Shown piece by piece: positions 57,255-64,000 of a stretch of DNA of 64,000 nt. The stretch's first letter is position 1. Every line of letters begins with the position of its first letter. The translations under genes and the position numbers were made by a program. The stretch comes from Variovorax sp. PAMC28562 (lineage in GTDB: Bacteria; Pseudomonadota; Gammaproteobacteria; Burkholderiales; Burkholderiaceae_C). Where the stretch lies: contig NZ_CP060296.1 in assembly GCF_014303735.1 (NCBI RefSeq), positions 1,747,501 through 1,811,500 of the forward strand. The letters are read 5' to 3'. The notes under the pieces are model-generated. The model searched no databases. It saw only the letters and a list, made by a program, of their open reading frames with translations, and was not told where the DNA came from.

Positions 57255-58309
57255 GCCGGTTCGCGGGGCAGGGGCAAGGCGCTCGGCAGCTGGCCGGCAT
57301 CGCGCTGTTCGCGGTGGTGGTGGCCTGCCTGCCGCTGGTCACGAGCTCCGGTGCATCGCTCAACTTCGTGATGATGGCGCTCTATGCCACGCTGATCGCG
57401 CAGGCGTGGAACATCCTGGGCGGCTTCGGCGGACAGTTCTCCTTTGGGCATGCGCTGTTCTTTGGAACCGGTGCCTACATCCAGGCCATCGCCCAGCTGC
57501 AGGGCGGCATCAACCCGTGGCTCGCGCTGCCGCTCGCGGTGGCGGGCAGCGCGGCGGTCGGGCTGTTCGTCGGGGGCCTGAGCTTTCGCTACGGGCTCAA
57601 GGGCTCTTACTTCGCTCTGGTCACGCTGGCCTTTGCTGAAGTTTTCCGCATCGTCGCGCTCTCGGTGCCTTTCACCGGTGGCGGCGTCGGGCTCATGGTG
57701 CCGCTGCGCGAGTCCGTCGCCAACATGCAGTTCGCGACGCGCGCAGGCTCGCTGTGGCTGGTGCTCGGCTTCGTCGTCACGGCGTTGCTGGTGACCTGGT
57801 GGCTGCGCAACGGGCGCTTCGGCGCCTACCTGCAAGCGGTGCGAGACAACGAAGACGCAGCGCGTGCGGTCGGGGTCGACCCGTTCCGCGTCAAGCTCGC
57901 GGCCATCGGCATCTCGGGCGCGTTCATGGGTGCCGCCGGTGCGTTCTATGTGCAGGTGTTCCAGTACATCGACCCTGCGATCGCCTATGGCTCGGTCACC
58001 TCGGTGGAAGCGCTGGTCGCGGCCATCGTCGGCGGCATGGGCACGCTGTGGGGGCCGGTGCTCGGTGCGGTGGTGCTGCATGTGCTGGCCGACCTCACGC
58101 GCAACCTGTTCGGCGAACTGCCGGGCATCAACATGGTGATCTACGGCGTGGTGCTGGTGGCGATCGTGATCTTTCTGCCGCGCGGCATCGCGGGCATCGG
58201 GTTGTCGGTGCGGCAGCTCTGGGCAGGTAGCGGTGGCGGTGATTCGGGCGGTAAGTCGGGCGGCAAGTCGGGCGGCAAAGAGAGCGGCAAAGGGAGACGA
58301 AATGACTGA
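57251..58309 (+). CDS. livM: Branched-chain-amino-acid-type ABC permease with Gly/Ser/Lys tail
   Basis: The 352-residue LivM-type permease has AQAWNILGGFGGQFSFGHALFF with the family signature, AVRDNEDAARAVGVDPFRVK as EAA loop, and GGMGTLWGPVLGAVVL. The last 25 residues after GLSVRQLWAG are a low-complexity tail of SGGK repeats, not usual for LivM. That tail overlaps the LivG start by eight bases, so the repeats lie over the ribosome site of livG. Confidence 0.92.
   Translation: MSRFAGQGQGARQLAGIALFAVVVACLPLVTSSGASLNFVMMALYATLIAQAWNILGGFGGQFSFGHALFFGTGAYIQAIAQLQGGINPWLALPLAVAGSAAVGLFVGGLSFRYGLKGSYFALVTLAFAEVFRIVALSVPFTGGGVGLMVPLRESVANMQFATRAGSLWLVLGFVVTALLVTWWLRNGRFGAYLQAVRDNEDAARAVGVDPFRVKLAAIGISGAFMGAAGAFYVQVFQYIDPAIAYGSVTSVEALVAAIVGGMGTLWGPVLGAVVLHVLADLTRNLFGELPGINMVIYGVVLVAIVIFLPRGIAGIGLSVRQLWAGSGGGDSGGKSGGKSGGKESGKGRRND
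58244..58279 (+). repeat. Three 12-bp repeats encoding SGGK
   Basis: Units at 58244–58255, 58256–58267 and 58268–58279 encode SGGK and differ by single silent bases. A fourth, diverged unit (ESGK) follows. They lie in the livM tail 22 bases before the livG start codon, so unit number would not change the frame. Confidence 0.9.
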
Positions 58310-59093
58310 GCCGTTGCTCGCCATCGCCGGCCTGTCGCGATCCTTCGGTGGGCTGAAGGCGGTGCAGAACGTCAGCCTGTCGGTGCGCGAAGGCAGTCTC
58401 ACTGCGCTGATCGGGCCGAATGGTGCCGGCAAGACCACGCTGTTCGCGCTGATGTCGGGCTTCCTCAAGCCGGACAGCGGCACGGTGCACTTCGCGGGCC
58501 AGGACATCACCGGCCGCGAACCGCACCGCAACGCACTGCTCGGCATGACGCGGACCTTCCAGATCGTGAAGCCTTTTGCCGCGCAGACCGTGCGCGAGAA
58601 CATCGCGGTCGGCGTGCATCTGCACGAGCGCAGCCGCAGCGCGGCGTTGCATCGTGCAGAGCAGGTGGCGCGGCAGGTCGGTCTGGCGCCGCAGCTCGAC
58701 AAGCCCGCGTCCGATCTCACGGTGGCCGGCCGCAAGCGGCTCGAACTGGCCCGCGCTCTCGCCACGCGACCCCGGCTGTTGCTGCTCGACGAAGTGCTCG
58801 CCAGCCTCAACCCGCAGGAGATCGCCGAGATGATGCCGGTGGTGCGCGGCATCGCCGACAGCGGCGTGACGGTGCTGATGATCGAGCACGTGATGCAGGC
58901 GGTGATGCACCTTGCCGAACACGTGTGGGTGCTGGCGCAAGGTCAGTTGATCGCCGAGGGCGATCCGTCGACGGTCACATCGGACGACAAGGTGGTCGAG
59001 GCCTACCTGGGGCATGGCACGGCAGCGCGCTTGCGCAAGGCGGCTGCAGCGGCCGCAGTGGCAACAACAACAGCATCGGGAGCAGCGACATGA
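58302..59093 (+). CDS. livG: Branched-chain-amino-acid-type ABC ATPase, large
   Basis: A 263-residue ATPase with TALIGPNGAGKTTLFALMSG, MTRTFQIVKPFAAQTVRENI (typical of LivG), LTVAGRKRLELARAL as a modified signature, and LLLLDEVLASLNPQE. The signature reads VAGRK where LSxGQ/G-rich sequences are usual, which is common in LivG-like proteins. The ATG at 58302 has AGGGAGA upstream and overlaps livM. An Ala/Thr-rich C-terminal tail is present. Confidence 0.93.
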   Translation: MTEPLLAIAGLSRSFGGLKAVQNVSLSVREGSLTALIGPNGAGKTTLFALMSGFLKPDSGTVHFAGQDITGREPHRNALLGMTRTFQIVKPFAAQTVRENIAVGVHLHERSRSAALHRAEQVARQVGLAPQLDKPASDLTVAGRKRLELARALATRPRLLLLDEVLASLNPQEIAEMMPVVRGIADSGVTVLMIEHVMQAVMHLAEHVWVLAQGQLIAEGDPSTVTSDDKVVEAYLGHGTAARLRKAAAAAAVATTTASGAAT

Positions 59094-59800
59094 CAGCGCT
59101 GCTGGAGATCTCCGCACTGCGCGGCGGCTACGGTCGCGTCGAGGTGCTGCGCGGCGTCGACCTGCAAGTGAACGCCGGTGAGATGGTCGCGCTGCTCGGC
59201 AGCAACGGTGCCGGCAAGTCGACCCTCAACAAGGTGGTGTGCGGACTGGTGCCGGCCTGGAGCGGCAGCGTGCGCTTCGACGGTCACGACCTGAGCGGCG
59301 CGCACTACCGCGACGTGGTGAAGGCCGGCTTGATCCAGGTGCCCGAAGGCCGCAAGGTGTTCCCCAACCTCAGCGTGCTGGAGAACCTCGAACTCGGCTC
59401 GTTCACCCGCGCCCGCGAGCGCCGCGCCGCCAACCTCGAGAAGGTGTTCGGCATCTTTCCGCGGTTGAAGGAACGCATCAAGCAACACGCCGGCACCATG
59501 AGCGGCGGCGAGCAGCAGATGCTGGCGATCGGCCGCGGCCTCATGGCCGAACCGGTGCTGCTGATCCTCGACGAACCCTCGCTCGGCCTGTCGCCCTTGC
59601 TGGTCGAAGAGATGTTCGCGCTGATCCGCCGTCTGCGCGACGAAGGGCTGGCCGTGCTGCTGGTCGAGCAGAACGTGGGCCAGTCGCTGGAGATCGCCGA
59701 CCGCGCCTATGTGCTGGAGAACGGCAGCGTGCGCTTCTCGGGGCTGCCGCAAGAGCTGCTCGGCAGCGACGAACTGCGCCGGGCCTATCTGGGCCTTTGA
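59090..59800 (+). CDS. livF: Branched-chain-amino-acid-type ABC ATPase, small
   Basis: A 236-residue ATPase beginning LLEISALRGGYGRVEVLRGVD with ALLGSNGAGKSTLNKVVCG, QVPEGRKVFPNLSVLENL (a LivF hallmark), TMSGGEQQMLAIGRGL and LILDEPSLGLSPLL. The ATG overlaps the livG stop (ATGA). It completes a five-part importer with the binding protein, LivH, LivM and LivG. Confidence 0.95.
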   Translation: MTALLEISALRGGYGRVEVLRGVDLQVNAGEMVALLGSNGAGKSTLNKVVCGLVPAWSGSVRFDGHDLSGAHYRDVVKAGLIQVPEGRKVFPNLSVLENLELGSFTRARERRAANLEKVFGIFPRLKERIKQHAGTMSGGEQQMLAIGRGLMAEPVLLILDEPSLGLSPLLVEEMFALIRRLRDEGLAVLLVEQNVGQSLEIADRAYVLENGSVRFSGLPQELLGSDELRRAYLGL

Positions 59801-59815
59801 GAAAGAGACAACCCC

Positions 59816-60769
59816 ATGAAACGTCGTGACCTGCTCTTGGCTTCTGCCGCGGTGGCGGCCGGCACAGCGCGCGCCCAGATCGGTGGCGCGCCCCTCCGCA
59901 TCCTCGTCGGCGCCCCCGCAGGCGGCTCGACCGACACGCTCGCTCGCTCGCTGGCCGTCAGCATGGGACCGCTGCTGGGCCGCGTGGTGGTGGTCGAGAA
60001 CAAGCCGGGCGCTGGCGGAAACATCGCAGCCGACGCGGTGGCCAAGTCGCCGCCCGATGGCAACACGCTGCTGATGAGCTTCACCAGTCACGCGATCAAC
60101 GCGACGCTCTATCCGAGCCTGCCGTTCGACCCGGTCAAGGACTTCACGCCGCTCACCTGCGTCGCGACCTCGCCGTCGATCCTGGTCGCGCATCCGTCGG
60201 TGCCGGCCAAGGATGTGCGCGAATTGATCGCGCTGGCCAAGGCCAAGCCCGGCCAGCTCAACTTCGCGATCGGTGCGCTGGGCTCGTCGCTGCACATGGC
60301 GGGCGAGGCTTTCAAGATGCAGTCGGGCGTGTTCATCGTGAACATCCCGTACCGCGGCACCGCACCGGCCGTGCAAGACGTGCTGGCCGGCCAGGTGCAG
60401 CTGATGTTCGCCGCCATCGGCAACGTGCAGGCGCACATCAAGGCCGGCAAGCTGAAGGCGCTGGGCGTCACCAGCGCCAAGCGGCTGCCCGAGTTTCCCG
60501 ACGTGCCCGCGATCGCCGAAGTGCTGCCGGGTTACGAGTCGAGTGCCTGGTTCGGCCTGTTCGGCCCCGGCCGCATGCCGCCCGAACTGGCAAGCCGTCT
60601 CGGCGATGCGGCGCGCAAGGCCATCGTCCAGCCCGAGATGCGCAAGCGCCTCGACACCGAAGGCGCGACAGCCGTCGGCAATTCGCCCGCGCAGTTTTCG
60701 GCCTTCGTCGACAGCGAGATCGCGCGCTGGGGCGAGGTCGTGAAGTTCTCCGGAGCCAAGCCCGAATGA
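59816..60769 (+). CDS. Bug-family (tripartite tricarboxylate) periplasmic receptor
   Basis: The 317-residue protein has a signal peptide starting MKRRDLLLASAAVAAGTA and the Bug/TctC landmarks ILVGAPAGGSTDTLARSL, VVENKPGAGGNIAADAVAK, PSLPFDPVKDFTPLT, and VNIPYRGTAPAVQDVLAGQV. Bug proteins bind carboxylates, often with their own aspartate-clamp. No TctA/TctB membrane genes are nearby, so it either serves a distant transporter or senses the substrate. It starts 15 bases after livF and overlaps the next gene by ATGA. Confidence 0.94.
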   Translation: MKRRDLLLASAAVAAGTARAQIGGAPLRILVGAPAGGSTDTLARSLAVSMGPLLGRVVVVENKPGAGGNIAADAVAKSPPDGNTLLMSFTSHAINATLYPSLPFDPVKDFTPLTCVATSPSILVAHPSVPAKDVRELIALAKAKPGQLNFAIGALGSSLHMAGEAFKMQSGVFIVNIPYRGTAPAVQDVLAGQVQLMFAAIGNVQAHIKAGKLKALGVTSAKRLPEFPDVPAIAEVLPGYESSAWFGLFGPGRMPPELASRLGDAARKAIVQPEMRKRLDTEGATAVGNSPAQFSAFVDSEIARWGEVVKFSGAKPE

Positions 60770-62070
60770 CGAGCATTGCCCCTACCGGCGGAAGCGCCAC
60801 CCGTACGGCGGCCGGCCAGACGCTGGCCCAGAAACTGATCGCACACGCCTGCGGTCGCGAGCGCGTTGCGGTCGGCGAGATCGTCACCTGCAAGGTCGAC
60901 ATGGCGATGTTCCACGACTCGTCGGGCCCGCGCAGGTTGCAGCCGATGCTGGAAGAACTGGGTGCGCAGATATGGGACAAGTCGCGCGTCGTATTGGTGA
61001 TGGACCACTACGTGCCCGAGCGCGACGACGACTCGCGCCGCATCGTGCGCATCGCGCGCGACTGGGCGCGTGAGCAAGCCCTGCCGCACGTCTACGACAG
61101 CATGGGCATCTGCCACGTGGTGGTGCCGCAGCACGGCCACATCCGTCCCGGCATGCTGTGCGTCGGCGGCGATTCGCACTCGCCGACCGGCGGTGCTTTC
61201 GGTGCCTACATGTTCGGTGTCGGCAGCACGGAGATGTTGGGCGTGGTGGTCATGGGCGAGATCTGGCTGCGCGTGCCCGAGACCATCCGCATGTGGTGGG
61301 ACGGCGCGCTGCCGCGCGGCGTGACCGCCAAGGACATGATGCTGCACATGCTCGGCCGCTTCGGCATGAACGGCGGGCGCTACCAGGCGGTCGAGTTCGC
61401 CGGGCCGGCGGTCGCGGCGTTGTCGATGCAGGAGCGGATGACGCTTTCCAACATGAGCGCCGAGCTCGGTGCGCAGGCCGGCCTGATCGCACCCGATGCG
61501 ACGACCGCGGCGTTTCTGGCAGAAGCCGGCGCACCGCCGGTCGACCCGACGCCGTGGTTCACCGACGCGGACGCGGTGCTCACCCAGCACCGCTTCGATG
61601 CCGCGACGCTCGAGCCGCATGTGGCCGCACCGCACAGCCCGGCCAACTCCCTGGGCGTGAGCCACTATGCGGGCACGCCGATCGACGTCGCCTACATCGG
61701 CGCCTGCACTGGCGCCAAGCTGGAAGACCTGCGTGCCGCGGCGGAGGTATTGCGCGGCCACAAGGTGGCCGCAGGCATTCGGCTGATCGTTGCGCCCGCC
61801 AGCCTTCGCGACCAGGAACTGGCGCGCGACGAAGGCGTGCTGCAGGCCTTGATGGACGCCGGCGCCGAATTGTTCCCCACCGCGTGCGGCGCCTGCGCCG
61901 GCTACGGCGATCCGATGGGCGACGACATCACGGTGATGTCGACCACCGCCCGCAACTTCAAGGGGCGCATGGGCTCGCCGAGTGCACGGGTCTACCTGGG
62001 TTCACCCTACACCGTGGCGGCTGCAGCCTTGCGGGGCCGCGTGACCGACCCGCGCGAGGTGCTGGCATGA
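60766..62070 (+). CDS. Isopropylmalate-dehydratase-like large subunit (aconitase superfamily)
   Basis: A 434-residue protein of the LeuC/homoaconitase large-subunit type. TLAQKLIAHACGRERVAVGE opens it, DHYVPERDDDSRRI follows, then CVGGDSHSPTGGAFGAYMFG with the conserved active-site pattern. Cluster cysteines are in IGACTGAKLEDL and TACGACAGYG. It would bind one 4Fe-4S cluster and isomerise or dehydrate a 2- or 3-hydroxy acid together with the small subunit. In this operon it is far from leucine genes, so a catabolic hydro-lyase role (for example on a methylmalate or citraconate-like acid) is more likely than leucine synthesis. Confidence 0.88.
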   Translation: MTSIAPTGGSATRTAAGQTLAQKLIAHACGRERVAVGEIVTCKVDMAMFHDSSGPRRLQPMLEELGAQIWDKSRVVLVMDHYVPERDDDSRRIVRIARDWAREQALPHVYDSMGICHVVVPQHGHIRPGMLCVGGDSHSPTGGAFGAYMFGVGSTEMLGVVVMGEIWLRVPETIRMWWDGALPRGVTAKDMMLHMLGRFGMNGGRYQAVEFAGPAVAALSMQERMTLSNMSAELGAQAGLIAPDATTAAFLAEAGAPPVDPTPWFTDADAVLTQHRFDAATLEPHVAAPHSPANSLGVSHYAGTPIDVAYIGACTGAKLEDLRAAAEVLRGHKVAAGIRLIVAPASLRDQELARDEGVLQALMDAGAELFPTACGACAGYGDPMGDDITVMSTTARNFKGRMGSPSARVYLGSPYTVAAAALRGRVTDPREVLA

Positions 62071-62582
62071 CCATGCAACCACCGCCCACACTTCACAAGG
62101 TCTGGCGCCTCGGCGCCGACATCGACACCGACCTGCTCGCACCCGGGCATGCGATGAAGCACGGCATCGACGTCATCGCGACCTACTGCCTCGAGACCGT
62201 GCGCCCCGAGTTCGCACGCGGAGTGCGGCCCGGCGACGTGATCGTGGCCGGACCCAACTTCGGCATCGGCTCCTCTCGTGAGCAAGCCGCCGCAGCGCTG
62301 GTGCACCTGGGCGTGGCCGCGGTGATCGCGCCTTCGTACAGCGGGCTGTATTTCCGCAACGCATTCAACGTCGGCCTGCTGCTGCTCACCTGCGCCGAAG
62401 CCGAGACGTTGAAGGATGGCGATCGCATCGCCCTCGATCTGATGGAACCCGCCGTGATCGACCCCGACGGCACGCGCCTCGCCTGCGAAGCCATCCCCGG
62501 CTTTCTGGTCGACATGGTGCGAGCCGGCGGCTTGATGAATCAGTTACGCCAGCGTGCTGGCAAGGAACCCCTCGATGCCTGA
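62067..62582 (+). CDS. Isopropylmalate-dehydratase-like small subunit
   Basis: A 171-residue LeuD/swivel-domain protein. KVWRLGADIDTDLLAPGHAM, VAGPNFGIGSSREQAAAAL and APSYSGLYFRNAFNVGLLLL are the family motifs; the Ser-Ser-Arg in GIGSSRE contacts the substrate. It overlaps the large subunit gene (ATGA) and the next gene by eight bases (ATGCCTGA). The two subunits are probably made in equal amounts and form the active enzyme. Confidence 0.92.
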   Translation: MTMQPPPTLHKVWRLGADIDTDLLAPGHAMKHGIDVIATYCLETVRPEFARGVRPGDVIVAGPNFGIGSSREQAAAALVHLGVAAVIAPSYSGLYFRNAFNVGLLLLTCAEAETLKDGDRIALDLMEPAVIDPDGTRLACEAIPGFLVDMVRAGGLMNQLRQRAGKEPLDA

Positions 62583-64000
62583 CAACACAACCCTTGCGGC
62601 ACCTGCCGTGCTCGACCCCGTCACGCTCGCCGTGCTGCGCGGCCGCCTTGAACAGGTGGCCGACGAGATGGACGCAACGCTGTATCGCAGCGCCTTCAAT
62701 CCCATCATTGCCGAGGCGCACGACGCCTGCCACGGCCTCTACGATGCGACGACCGGCGACACGCTGGTGCAGGGCAAGTCGGGCTTGCCGGTGTTCGTCG
62801 GCGCGATGGCTTTCGCGGTGCGCGCTACCGCCAGCGCCGCCGAGCCACGTGGCGGCATGCAGGACGGCGACATCTGGATCAGCAACGATCCGTACGACGG
62901 CGGCACGCACGCCAACGACTTCAAGCTGGTGAAGCCCTTCTTTCGCGGCGGCAAGCTGTACTGCTACATGGCCTCGGCCGCGCATTGGCACGACGTCGGC
63001 GGCGCAGTGCCCGGCAACTACAACCCGGCCGCCACCGAATGCTGGCAGGAGGCGGTGCAGATCCCGCCGGTGCGCATCGTGCGCAACGGCGTGCTCGACC
63101 CCGACGTGCTCGCCATCCTGCGCGCCAACACGCGCCTGCCAGACAGCCTCTGGGGCGACCTGAACGGCCAGCTCGCCGCGCTGCAGCTCGGCACCCGTCG
63201 CCTCGACGGCCTGCTCGACGAGTACGGCGACGCCACCGTGCTGCAAGCCATGGGTGAGCTGCGCAGCCGCGCGCTCAAGCTGATGCGCTCGCACATCGCT
63301 TCATTGCCCGACGGCCGCTACAGCTTCGAGGACCTGCTCGACAACGACGGCATCGTGAACGAGCCGCTGACCATCGCGCTCGACATGACGGTGGCGGGCG
63401 ACCGGCTCACGCTCGACTTCTCGCGCACCTCGCCGCAGTGCGCGGGGCCGGTCAACATTTCGCGCGCCACGTCGGTGGCGGCCTGCTACGTCGCGCTCAA
63501 GCACCTGTTCCCGGACGTGCCGGCCAACGCCGGCGTACTCGACGCGGTCGATTTCGTCATGCCCGACAAGCTGGTGATCACCTGCGAGCGGCCGCGTCCG
63601 GTCGGCGGCTACACCGAGACCATCCTGCGCATGATCGACGTCATCTTCAGCGCCGCCGCGCAAGCCGATCCGCACCGCGCGGTGGCGCATGCCTACGGCA
63701 CCATCAACGCGCTGTCGATCGCGGGGCATCGCACCGATGCGGCACGCAAGGGTCAGCGCTGGGTGCTGTTCAGTTTCTTCGGCGGTGGTCATGGCGGCCA
63801 CTCGGCAGGCGACGGTTTGTCGCACGCCAACGCGCCGATCTCCACCGCCACCATCCCGCCGTTGGAGATCCTCGAGGCCGCGTACCCGGTGCGTTTCACC
63901 GAATGGTCGCTGCGGCCGGACTCGGGCGGCGAAGGCCAATACCGCGGCGGACTGGGCGCGGTCTACGAGATCGAACTGCTCGAGAAAGATGCCGAGGTCT
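62575..64000 (+). CDS. Hydantoinase-B/oxoprolinase-type subunit, incomplete at the window end
   Basis: An open frame of 475 codons from ATG 62575 runs past the end of the window. DPVTLAVLRGRLEQVADEMD and TLYRSAFNPIIAEAHD open it; DIWISNDPYDGGTHANDFKL, HWHDVGGAVPG and FFGGGHGGHSAGDGLSHANA are HyuB/acetophenone-carboxylase-beta landmarks. The family's usual length is 520–580 residues, so about 50–100 are missing. HyuB works with HyuA in ATP-dependent ring opening or ketone carboxylation; HyuA would be expected just downstream. Confidence 0.9.
   Translation, partial: MPDNTTLAAPAVLDPVTLAVLRGRLEQVADEMDATLYRSAFNPIIAEAHDACHGLYDATTGDTLVQGKSGLPVFVGAMAFAVRATASAAEPRGGMQDGDIWISNDPYDGGTHANDFKLVKPFFRGGKLYCYMASAAHWHDVGGAVPGNYNPAATECWQEAVQIPPVRIVRNGVLDPDVLAILRANTRLPDSLWGDLNGQLAALQLGTRRLDGLLDEYGDATVLQAMGELRSRALKLMRSHIASLPDGRYSFEDLLDNDGIVNEPLTIALDMTVAGDRLTLDFSRTSPQCAGPVNISRATSVAACYVALKHLFPDVPANAGVLDAVDFVMPDKLVITCERPRPVGGYTETILRMIDVIFSAAAQADPHRAVAHAYGTINALSIAGHRTDAARKGQRWVLFSFFGGGHGGHSAGDGLSHANAPISTATIPPLEILEAAYPVRFTEWSLRPDSGGEGQYRGGLGAVYEIELLEKDAEV

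Noticed and set aside
60766..62582. Leucine biosynthesis leuCD
   Set aside because: The neighbours are uptake and catabolic genes rather than leuB or leuA, and the tight operon with a hydantoinase-type gene points to another hydroxy acid.

Overview
The window is high-GC DNA with Comamonadaceae/Burkholderiales character. Signs are the argB–slmA pair, a Bug-family periplasmic receptor, many GntR regulators and ABC uptake systems, and dense ATGA/GTGA gene overlaps. A Variovorax-like organism is the best guess; this is inference from gene content, with no alignment done.

Positions 1–36.8 kb are a surface polysaccharide (O-antigen or similar) locus. It encodes parts of several nucleotide-sugar pathways: dTDP-L-rhamnose (end of rmlA, rmlC), a CDP-6-deoxyhexose branch (rfbF, rfbG and an SDR reductase, with a second RmlC-like epimerase, a sugar 3-C-methyltransferase and another reductase nearby), and GDP-L-fucose (manC, gmd, fcl). 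Around these lie about nine glycosyltransferases, two further methyltransferases (CmcI-like and FkbM-like), a Wzm/Wzt ABC exporter whose ATPase lacks the carbohydrate-binding tail, an intact acyltransferase-3/SGNH O-acylase, a decayed second acyltransferase, and a WecA/MraY-type initiating phosphoglycosyltransferase. A separate block (5.8–11.9 kb) carries a polyprenyl-phosphate glycosyltransferase, an UPF0104-type membrane protein, an FAD oxidoreductase and an AT-richer polytopic membrane protein; together they look like a lipid-linked sugar side-branch system.

Positions 36.9–38.6 kb hold the housekeeping genes argB (arginine synthesis) and slmA (nucleoid occlusion), which mark the end of the polysaccharide locus.

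Positions 38.6–54.2 kb are a sugar or sugar-acid catabolic island built around a divergent GntR/FadR regulator with a clear palindromic operator. Leftward genes are a UxaA-type dehydratase, a ribose-type ABC importer, an SMP-30 lactonase and an Ldh-family oxidoreductase. Rightward genes are two SDR dehydrogenases, an FAH-family hydrolase, a polar-amino-acid-type ABC importer and an enolase-superfamily dehydratase. The set matches a non-phosphorylating L-fucose/L-rhamnose/D-arabinose type route (dehydrogenase, lactonase, dehydratase, ketodeoxy-acid dehydrogenase, diketo-acid hydrolase).

Positions 54.3–64.0 kb form a second catabolic operon of unknown substrate. A GntR/HutC regulator is followed by a complete branched-chain-amino-acid-type (Liv) ABC importer, a Bug receptor, an isopropylmalate-dehydratase-like large/small pair and the start of a hydantoinase-B-type gene that runs off the window. 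No tRNA, rRNA, CRISPR array or insertion sequence was recognised.
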